Source of the DNA: Corbicula japonica
Taxonomy: Eukaryota > Mollusca > Bivalvia > Venerida > Cyrenidae
Direction: 5' to 3'
Assembly: GCA_038501625.1 (NCBI GenBank)
Contig: JAZAYU010000010.1
Location: 11,371,604 to 11,435,603, forward strand
Length of the DNA: 64,000 nt
The notes below the pieces were generated by a model, which saw only the letters and a list, made by a program, of their open reading frames with translations, did not search any database and was not told where the DNA came from. Both the position numbers and the translations under genes were made by a program. Each line of letters starts with the position of its first letter. Position 1 is the first letter of the stretch. This document shows, piece by piece, positions 34,267 through 46,200 of this stretch.

Positions 34267-37200
34267 GTATGTGATTAAATGCTTATATGCATATTAAATC
34301 TGTTATGTTACTTTCCTTGTCAATATTTTTGCTTAAGTATATCCAACACTTTACCTGTTGACTTAATGTAATGGATTCCACAACCTATGATTTTGTTAGA
34401 TTCATGAGGTTTTTTCTGATATAAGGCATATATAAGGAGGAAAATGTTAGTTATATTAGAATTTCATTATATAAGTGATTTTAAATACATATGTTTTTTG
34501 TAAATATTTTATTAGAATTATTTGTGTGATACAAAATATTAATGAAAACTTGACTTGACTTATAGTCCCGGACAGCTTGCATTCGGATCTGTATTTAATT
34601 GACTGTATCTCAGCAGTAAGTGGACTGATTTTAAAAATCTTTTCAGTTCTGTCCTCAGTTTTATAATGTGTTTGCAATGAAACTAAATAATGAAGATATT
34701 CATTCTTTGTTATACAGGTGTACTTGGCAAAGGAAACAAGTACTGGACAAGAATATGCAAGTATGTCTTTCAATATCGTAATCCTGATAAATGATTATTT
34801 TGAATGGGGCACATCATGAGAAAAGGTTAATCTATTAAGTTCTTTCTAAATATACTAGTAACAAATAAAAAGAGAACAAATATGACCGAAGACACATTTT
34901 CTTATGGCACATCTGTGCCATTGATCAGGGCTGAAGGTTATAAAGCTGAGATTGGAAACCAGTCTCAAATCTCAATCATCTGATTGGCTGAAATGGCGAC
35001 CAGTCGCCATTTCAGCCAATCAGATGCTTGAGATTTGAGACTGGTTTCCATGCTCAGTTTTATAACCTATGGCACTGGATTTACACTGTTTGCTTATTGG
35101 ACAGAAATAACCTAATGAATCAAAAATCCTGATCAGATGGCACAGATGTGTTGGCTGTTCTGGATCTACATGATTCACACAAGGGAAATCAGTCATATTG
35201 CATGGTATAAAGGGTTAATAAAATTGAGGTTGTTCATGTAGAATTGAAGTTGTTCTTGTACAGCTACAAGTGTCCATAGATGATATTCGTTAACCCTTTC
35301 CTCCATAGATACACCTTTATTGCACATCCCTGCCATCTGATCAGGATCTAAACTGTTTGTTTTTTGATTTGTTAGGTTATTTCTGACCAAAATTCAACCA
35401 GTGCAGATCCTGATCAGGCAACAGGGATATGCCGGCTGATCTGGATCTACACTGGTCGCACATTCTTAAAAATGGAGGAAAGGGTTAACTGTATAAAAGA
35501 CAATTTTGTTTTCAGTAAAAGTACTAGAGAAGAAACATATAATGAGAGAGAGAAAGAACCAGTATGTGATGCGGGAGAAGGAAGTCCTCATGAAAATCAA
35601 CCATCAATTTTTCATCCGACTTTACTATACCTTCCAAGATGCAGACAGATTATGTATCCTTGCTCCCCAGACATGTCACTAAGAGGTTGTCAGCCAATAT
35701 CTGATAACCCTTTACTCAATATATACCACTTTTTCACATGGCAGGGCTTTTTTTCACTGCCTGGGGAAGGTGACCAAGCCCTATAATTTTGGGGAAAATA
35801 TCGTCATTTTTTCTCCTAAGGGGAATGAAAAAACCTGATGTAAAGTTACTTTTTGGGGAAAACTGCATGATTTTAAAGAAATTTTCTGAGGGGAAGGCAC
35901 CCGTAAACGGCCCTTGCTTTAGAAGGAAAAAAAAGCCCTGCATGAGTAGCTAATGAAGACCTAAATCAGCCAGCTCATTCATGCATTATGATGATCTGAA
36001 CTGTTCGCTTTTTGATCAGAAATAACCTGAAAAATATGTGCTGGCTGATCTGGATCTACACTGTTTGCACAATATTAAGGTGTAACTGTAGTAAAGGATT
36101 ATTTCCCTGAAAGTGCAACATAAAGCCTTAACATTGTGTTAGATTTTGTATTGGGATATGCTAGAAGGGGAGAACTGTTGGACTACCTCCATAAATTGTC
36201 ATCGTTTGATGAAGATTGTTCCAGATTTTACACGGCAGAGATTGTCAAAGCATTAGAATACCTCCACGGCTTAGGGATTGTTCACAGGTAAGACAGTTTC
36301 AACTTTTATCTATTTACTTCATAATATTTATATATGTATTTTAACGCCTATTTGACCAGTTTAGATCCAGATCAGCTGGCACAGAACAGGATCTACACTG
36401 TTCCCTTCTTGGTAAGAAATTATATATATAATGAATCTAAAAGCACACACTCTAGATCCTTAGAGATTGATAACATTATTTTTGACCAACAAGCAACAGA
36501 GCAAGAATAGATAGCATGGAAGTGCTGGACTGAAGGTTATAAAGCTGAGATTGGAAACCAGTCTCAAATCTCAAGCATCTGATTGGCGGACCAGTCGCCA
36601 TTTCCGCCAATCAGATGCTTGAGATTTGAGACTGGTTTCCAATCTCAGCTTTATAACCTTCAGCCCTGGTTGATCTGGATATACAGTGACGTCCATGGAG
36701 TAAAGGGATAATTATGCGTTTTTATGCAACCTTCTTTAATAGGGGCCGTTTGAAGGCGCCTTCCCCTCAGAAAAAATTTCTTAAAAATCATGTAGTTTTC
36801 CCCAAAAAGTAACTTTACATAAGTTTTTTTTTCATTCCTCATCAGAGAAAAAAATGCTATTTTCCCCAAAATTATAGGGCATGGGCCCCTTCCTCTGGCA
36901 GTAAAAAAAAAGCCCTGAAATTGGGTGTATATTGCTTTGCACATGTCGGTCAGTCTGATCAATAACTAAAGAATGATTTGGCATGCAGTTCTCAAACTTG
37001 ATAGGGAGGTTTATCATCACCTGTAGTTGACCCCTATTGATTTTGAGGTCAGTAGGTCAAAGGTCAAGGTCATGGTCATGGTGACCTTCAATAAAATAAT
37101 AATAATAAATAATTTGTATGTATAATATGTATTTGTATATGACTGTTTTTGGCCAGAGACAATTGTATTGTTGATTTGCTGAAATAAAAACTTTACAAAA

Positions 37201-40200
37201 CATTTCTTGTTTGATTGTAGAGATTTAAAACCAGAGAATATACTACTGAATGATGAAATGCATATCCAGATCACAGATTTTGGGTCAGCAAAGATCTTCA
37301 GAGAAGGGGAACAAGAGGAGAAAACAGGTTTACCTTATGATTTTAAATGAGGATTAATTAATAATAATAATAATAATAATAAACACAGTTGGACAAGCCC
37401 AATCTTCCTTGTGGTCCTCGATTGTTTACATTTACAATTCTGTACAAATTAAGCATTGAATCACAAAAGAGAAACAAGTACAGATATGAAACTGGTTTTG
37501 TTACAAGTATAGAAGAAAAGTGAGGTTAAATTAATATTTGATTGCATTCATCAGGTTTTGAAAAACATTTGGATTTTTTTCAGTGTTGTTGCCCACTTAG
37601 ATTAATCAATCCAATTGATTTAACACCTAAATGATAGCTTTAATTTATCAATTCATTTCTTATATTCACACGCTTAAATATTCAGTTCTTATAAAAATAT
37701 TGTGGAAGATATGTTATACAACAGCTTTTTCAAATGTTCAGTGGCATAGCCCCATTGAAGACAGATAAAATGACAGCTCACTTTTTTACAGCAGCTTGTG
37801 GCAAAACTTGAATGAGTGTTGATGTTGTAATTTCCATTTTTGACAGGCCATCATTTTAACTCTGTCACAGAGACAATTTTTATTGCAAAATAAAAACAGT
37901 TTCAAGTCAGATCTTCATTTCAGCCAAATGCATGATAAGCACAAATACTGGTAATGTAATACAGTAAAACCCCTCATTACGGACACTCGATATAACGGGC
38001 ACCCCGGTATTATGGGAGATTTTTTAAAGAACAGACATGTTCCCTTCTTCTTGATTAAAACCCACAATTAAGGACACTTTCCCTCAGTCCCATAGGTGTC
38101 CTTTATAGAGGGGTTTCACTGTACTACAAACCATTTCAGATTTTGAGTGTTAAAATTAATCCTTTATTCCATGAAAGTGGTTCATATCCCATATGGGACC
38201 ATTGTAGATCCAGGTAGTTCGCTCATCCATACAGTATAATCAGGATCTACACTTTTATTTTGAACCAATAATTTTAGAGTGTAGGTCCTGATCAGACAGC
38301 ATGGATGTACATGCTGATCTGGGTCTTCACTGGTAACACATAGGATACAAATTGTATCCATGGTGTTAAGTGTTAAAGGCTTGGTAGATTCATGTCAATC
38401 ATTATTTATCATTATATAATCTACAAATCTCTCTCATTCACAGAGAACAATGAAGGTTCTAGGGGAAGGAAGAACTCATTTGTTGGTACCGCCCAATACG
38501 TCTCTCCGGAGGTACTTCTGAGTAAATCAGCCAGCAAAAGGTAAGTTACATACAACATGGGAGGAATTGTTTAATCTCCTGACATAGAAGCTAAGCATCC
38601 TTACTTATGCTTACTTGTATCTTTGCTTATACTGCTTTTGTCTTCAGCAACAGATCTTGTTGATCCCACGAAAATTTTGGAAGGTAAACAAAAATACATT
38701 TTGCATTAAAGAATAGAAATACACGAGTTGCACATTTGAACCCTTTAAGTTGTCAGAAATAGCATTTGTCACATTAACAACCAGTGTAGACCCAAATTTG
38801 GCCTTTCATATGTGCTGTTACAGCTGTTATCCCACAAGGGAACAGTATAGATCCACAATTGTGTTGGCTTATCTGGAGAAAGCATAGATTTTCATGCTGA
38901 TCTGGATCTGCACTGTTAGAATGTGCCATAAAAGGCTTATCTATGGAGTAATGGGTTATTGGTTTCCTAACTGGTCGCTTGATCAGTTATAAAATTTGTG
39001 CAGAGTACGGCCAATGGTCAGGATAATTTATTTTCAGTTCTGACTTGTGGGCTCTAGGATGTATACTCTATCAGTTTTTATCTGGGGAACCACCTTTTAG
39101 GGGAAGGTAAATATTATTTATTATCTACTTCTTTCTGTGCTTTAGACTATATCAAATTTATAAGTTGGTGATTGGATTTTCCCAAGTTTTATCAACTAAA
39201 TGAAAATAAAAGGTTTTGTCTTGTCTGAGAAAACTGTGGCATCATTTACTTTTTTGTTGACATATTTTTCACGCATATGGCAAAATTGGCATATTTAGCA
39301 TGTACATCAATTCTAGCAGTTGTAATACCATCAATGGTAATCTGTTACATGGTTTTGTTTTCACAGGGACTTGATTTCAAGTACTTACCATAGCACAAAA
39401 ATATGCAAAAATTAGACCTGCCTTAAATAAAATGAAAGAACAGTAAGTTATGTCCAAGTTATTAGTTAACCCTTTCATCCATAGACACACCTTTATTGCA
39501 TGGGCGAACAGTGTAGATCCAGATCAGCCGGCACAACAGTGCAGTCTGATCAGGATCTGCACTGTTCACTTTATGATTCATTAGGTTATTTCTGACCAAA
39601 ATGCGACCAGTGCAGATCCTGATCAAATGGCAGGGATGTGCCAGCTGATCTGGATCTACACTGGTAGCACATGCGTAAAAATGCATATATATGGAGGATA
39701 GGGATAAGTGCTGTATAATCAGCCTATTGAAAAAGTATATGTAAAAATGGAATATCAGAAACTGTCAGTAATCAGAGGACTTGTTACCAAATTACTGTGA
39801 AGGGCTGTGTATTATCAAAACCATGCATAAACAAATTATATTTATGCACTTGTACCAAAAATGTTTCCACTCTGTTGTTTTTTTCAGTCATGAGTACCAA
39901 ATATTCCAGAAAATCACAAAATTAGAATATGAATTCCCTGATGGATTTAATCCTACAGCCCGAGATCTGGTAGAAAAATTGCTGGTAAGTAATTATCAGT
40001 CTACTTGCTTCTGTTGTGTAATTTAAACCTTTACTATATAAAGGCATTCATAGGGGTAAACAGTTTAGATCCAGATCAGCTGGCACATCCATGTCATCTG
40101 ATCAGGATCTATAATATTCGCTTTTTGATACAATTATTGGGACAAGTTCCATATCTTATGACTATTTCTTGTCATAGTTATGCCCCTTTTTGAGAAGAAT

Positions 40201-43200
40201 ATGTTTTGTTTTTAGGATTGAAGTGTCTTATTGTGATTTCTAAACCCATAATCAGAATTAAACAATGGGTTAGTCAATATATTATGTTAACTCAGTAAGT
40301 CTGACCAGTTTTCAGCATCTTTATTTCTATTCACAATGTAATAATCCTTTACAGGTTATAGAGCCAACTAAGAGATTAGGCAGTGATGAAATGGGAGGCT
40401 TTGAGAAGTTGAAACAACATGAATTCTTTAAGGGTATAGACTGGGAACACATACATGAACAAAAACCACCCACCCTTGTCCCGTACTTACCGGCTACAGC
40501 CAGCAATCCAGAAAACTGTTGGAGCTCTATGAAGGTATTGTACCTGAAACCTTTTACACCATTTATACACTTTTTAACGCATGTGCAACCAGTGTAGTTC
40601 TAGATCAGCCAGCACATGTGCGTCTTCTGATCAGGAACTGCATTGCTTTTTGGTCAGGAATAACCCTTAAAAATCTGGAAGCGAACAGTGTAGATCCTGT
40701 GTGCCAGCTGATCTGGATCTAGTGTTTGCACATCCCAGGTGTTGTTTTATGGAGTAACTGGTTAACCTGCTATAATGTACTCACATTTATGACACAATTT
40801 TCAAAGATAAAGAAGGTTATTGAATATGGATCATCTGTAAGGCTATCTGTTATGAAAACATATTGTTGTGTATAACTTTTCATGTCAAACTATAACAAAA
40901 TGCTAAGGGTTGTCTGAAACTAAGAACAATAAATTAAGAAAAAATTATGAGTGTATAAATAAATTAAAATATGTTATTGGGTTTATTGTGTTTATCAGGG
41001 AATGAAAAACATTTGAGATGAATTTATCTGTAAGTCAATTCTTTCTATTCTTCTATGTGAATGCAGGAATTATGTTTCTTTACTTTATTTTCACCATGCT
41101 GCTGTCATGCCTGTGAACTTTTATCAACCCTTTCCTCCATATATACGCATTATATACGTCTGATCAGGATCAGAAATAAATTAACGATTCAAAAAGCGAA
41201 CAGTGCAGATCCTGATGTGCCGGCTGATCTGGATGTACACTGTTAGCCCACGCAATCAGTGTGTGTCTATGGAGAAAGGATTAATCAAGGGCTACTAGTT
41301 TACATGGATTTTGTGGGCAGATCAATCCACAAATTAACCTTTTACTTCATACAGACTTAATTGGGCGAACAGTTCAATTCTTTCCTCCATAGAAATACCT
41401 TTATTGCGTGGGCGAACAGTGTAGATCCAGATCAGCCGACACATCCATGCCGTCTGATCAGGATCTGCACTGTTTGCTTTATGATTCTTTATGTTATTTC
41501 TGACCAAAATGCGACCAATGCAGATCCTGATCAAACGGCAGGAATGCGCCAGCTGATCTAGATCTACACTGGACTGAAAAAATGCATATATATGGAGGAA
41601 AGTGTTAAACCCAAATCAATCTGCATATCTGTGCCCAAGATCACAAAACTAAATCTGGAGATCAGTCTCAAATCTCAAGCATCTGATTGGCTGAAATGGC
41701 GACCAGTCGCCATTTCAGCCAATCAGATGCTTGAGATTTGAGACTGATCTCATAACTTAGTTTTATGATCTTGGGCCCTGTGCTGTCTGATCTTAATCTT
41801 TATTTCTATTTGCTTCTTGATCAGAAATAATCTATAAAAAACAGGCAGTGTAGATAAACATGATTTCAGAATGTTGAATAGATCTACTGTAAATTTGTTA
41901 AAACGCAAAAACATTTTTTATGGAAAACCATGAAATTTCTTACCCACTAATATAGATTACCATAATCACCAAAGTATTGGGACAGTTAAAAATAAATAAA
42001 AAATTTTGTGTCCCAACATTTAGTGTTGCAAAAAAATATTTGTTTAAAAAGTTTCCCAATATTTTGGGACGTTATCACAGAACATATATGGATCGACTGT
42101 TGTAAATGATAATATGAAATCAAACAATTTTAAAATACTTTATTTAACTATTTTGTGTTTACAGTTTGGAGAATAAAATGATTATTTTTTGTCAAAACTA
42201 GTCGAGCATTATTTAATTAAGTGGTGATTCATATTCTGTTAATCCCTTTGCATGTTTTTGATGACATACGCTAGGCCACTTGAAACAGGTTGCTTAATTT
42301 GGGATGTTTTCACACATTTATTGGTCATTGGAAAGACTGTTTTCATAAGAATTATCTTTTAATACTAACCACTGACACTGACACTCGCCTAAGGCTGTTT
42401 TCTGCACCTGCATAATCCGTTTAGCGAGTACTGCACATTCCCCGTTTTCCAAAATTAAAGAACACTAAAAGTGTCCCAAAACTTAATAATTTCTGACCCT
42501 AAAAGTGTCCCGATATTTTGGAAGACAAAAAATAATTATTTTCGTGAAAAATAAGGGTGTCCCAATATTTAGGGTGTCCCAATACTTAGGGTGATTACGG
42601 TAGATCTACATGCTTTCATAGTATTTTTGTTCAGACTAAAAACTGAATACTTCTGTTTTCAGACTGGATTAACAGATAAAAGAATAGGAGAAATTTTAAC
42701 AGCACATTTGTGAGTACCACTTTTCATTATAATATTGTGTATACCACTGCTGTTTTGATGTTCGAAAGGCATCGTTCTACTGTTTTATTTCATGTAAATT
42801 GATTAACCCTTTACTCTATGGTTACAACTTGTATCCAGTGTGCAGTGACCTTTATCTGATGTGTGCCAGTGTAGATCCAGTTCTCTGATAAGGATCTACC
42901 TCATCCACTTCTTGGTAATTATTAACCTAATGATTCTAAATGCAAACAGTGTAGGCCCTGATCAGATGGCATTGAGTAAGCCGGCTGATCTGGACATACA
43001 CCATTGGCTCATGCATAACAATACTGCAACACTTTTCGCTCATGCAATACAAGTTGTACATTTGTATATCATCATCTTAGTGCATTATTGGTATAAATCC
43101 TTCTTGTTTCAATGGTTGCTGTACGGTTTTTGCACCAAGGTGATGATATGTGGAGTGAAGGGTGAACATTTTCTTCATTCTATTGTAGAATAACAGAACA

Positions 43201-46200
43201 AGAAAGGAAGGACCGACTAGCAGAACAAGCGGCAAATAATGAATATCATAAATTCACAGAAGGTCATCTCATTCTAAAACAAGGCTTAATAGACAAAAGA
43301 AAAGTAAGTCTTGTTCAGTTTGTTTTATAAATGTTTTTTTTCTTCTTCTTCTTCATATTGTTATTATTATTATAATTATTAGTATTAGTATTATTAATTT
43401 ATTATTTTTTACCATTGAAGAGCTCAATCCGATTAAAATCATCTCCTAAAATCCGCTACGCTATCAGGATCTGACGACAAGTAACTAAAACGTGCTTTTA
43501 TCACTAACCCTTTGAACCAATCAAATTGTCGCCTACAAAATCGCAAAAGTGAAGGTAAATATAGTATTTAAAACCACGGAAAGTGTTTAAAGCCTGTTTA
43601 ATACATATTTAATGAAGACACATGTATTTATGTAGTATTGCATTTATTTCTAATGTAATGACATCTTCAGATCAGTTTGTGAACCTTATAAATCATGCTT
43701 CCCGTGTTGACAATTTCTAAAAATAGTAATCGGGGAAAACCGCTATAGCTTATGTACGGTGTCTGCGGGTCGTCATCAGATCTAACAGTTTGTTAGATGT
43801 GACTTTAGTGAGATTGTGAAGAGCTTAAATTGTTGATAAAACTTCCCTTTTGTATCAGTATAGGCAAGTCAATTACCCATTGTCTGAAAAGGTTTTATCA
43901 ATTAATCAAGCACTTCAATGGTAAAATGCTTGGTTAACACTTTACTCTATAATATTAATTTATATAATAGGCTTTATCACATGTGCAAACAATATAGATC
44001 CAGATCAGCCAGTACATCTGTGCCATTTGATCAAGATCTGCACTTATCCCTTCTTGTTCAGATATAACCCAAGGAATCAAAAAGCAAACAGCGTAGATCC
44101 TGATCAGATGGCACAAATGTGCCTGCTGATATGGGTCAGATACACAACACTCAACAAAAGTTCTAACTGGTCATCAATTGCATATGTTAAAAATGTATGT
44201 TAGTTTCGTTTCCTCCCTATGTCACAAGAGGTTGTGAAAAGAACTGTTTTGTCTTGAAATCAATTATCTAATGTCTTTTTAATCTTTATTGATTGTTTTC
44301 TTTCTTAAATGATTCCAATACCATTACTTACACCACAGGGCCAAAATTAGAACAGTCTTTAATTGAAAGGGAGGTAATTTTAAAATTGGATACTTTGAAG
44401 AGGGTTTATTTAAACAAATGTGATGTTGATAAATAGGATTTTATGTGTTTCCCACTAACTAGGGGGTCCTATTAAAATAAAACAAGAAATTAGAACACAT
44501 TCTTGTTTGCTTGACCTTTTTATGCAAGAAATGCATTTTTAGCAAAATTAAGGATAACTCTCCCCAAACTGGTCCTAAGTCAATTATTACATTACAAGAT
44601 TAAAGCTTAAGTTGAAGACTGTTGTTGACATATGGTCATAAATAAAGAGTGAACACCTATGTCTTTGTAATAAAATTATATGGACAAAAAGTGACCAATT
44701 AGATGTTTGTTTGAGTGTATGGGCCAGCTGATCTTGATCTGGACACTGTTTCTTATGAATAACAGCTATATGCCATGGAGTATAGAGTTAAGTGTAACAG
44801 GCAGTGTTACATGGTACATGATTTTCAGTAGGTCTACTGATTCTTTCAGGGTTTATTTGCTAGAAGAAGAATGTTCCTGTTGACAGAAGGACCTCACCTG
44901 TATTATGTTGATCCAGTCAATAAAGTGTACAAGGGACAAATTCCATGGTAATCATTACTGCTCAAATTTTAACAAGTTTGTTATGATGGTTGCATTGGCA
45001 CAAATCCTTCAAATTAATTGACTTGCCAGATTCATTTGTAAAGACTTATGGCCCCTTGAATATTAACAATTGACTGAATTTGTGGTTTCAGTCAAGCATC
45101 TGATTGGCTAAAATGGTGACCAGCCAATCAGATACTTGAGATTTGACACTGGTTTCCATTCTGAGTTTTATAATGTTTAGTAATACCAATTTAGTTATAA
45201 ATTTAGTCATTCACAATTTACTCCATCAAACACTGCATACTGCATACATGAGCATGTATTCTGTACATCATAAAAACCTAGTTCTACTGGAACTGGGCAC
45301 AAGTTTTTGTTAAAAGGTTGTACCAACACTTCCTTTTGTCACTTTTAACTGAATATGAATTTTGTAAGTTGATATAATTTAACACATTATTCCAGGTCAA
45401 AAGAATTACGGACAGAACAGAAGAATTTCAAGATATTTTTTGTTCACACAGTAAGTACGGAACATTTACATGATGTAATGCCATCAGAGCTGTGTAAACA
45501 CACAAGTTTTAGTGCCTTAACCATTAAGGAAATCTTCGGGCCCATCAGTCAACAAGTGTGTGTGACATTACCTGATCTTGTGACCAAAAACACAAATAAT
45601 TTTTCTTCCATAATTATAGCAGATACATGAGCATGTATTCTGTACATTACGTCATATTTCGTTTGTGACTAAACTACAAATTCTTAGTTCAGGAAATAAT
45701 TTTGGCACTTTTAATTCATCAAGTCATTTTGACATTTAGTAATAAATATCCCCCATGATGCATCTTTTTCAAATATAGAATGGGAATAGTTAAGAAACTT
45801 TGCTATAATATTTCACATGACTGTCCTCCTCATGATAGTCTAAACTATGCTCAGTGATGTATTTTTTAATATCTCACCAACAACTAATTATTATTTGTCA
45901 AGTACATGTCCATTAACCCTTTACTTCATGGAATAATGTCTGTAATCATGGGTGAAATGTGTAGATCCCAATCAGCTGGCACATGTTTCATCTCGTAAGG
46001 ATCTACCCTGTTCAGATTTAGATTCATTTGGTTATTCCTGAACAGGAGGCGACTACTGCAGAACCTGATGAGACAGCACAGATGTGCCAGCTGATCTGGA
46101 TTTACACATTTGCACAGGCCATTAAACCCATATATATGGAGGAAAGGGTTATATTTCTTCCACAAGTTTAGGGTTGACACAAAAATTAAACATAAATATT

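Noticed and set aside
35472..35786. 104-codon plus-strand ORF
   Set aside because: It overlaps PDPK1 exon 3 in another frame and extends into family A sequence.
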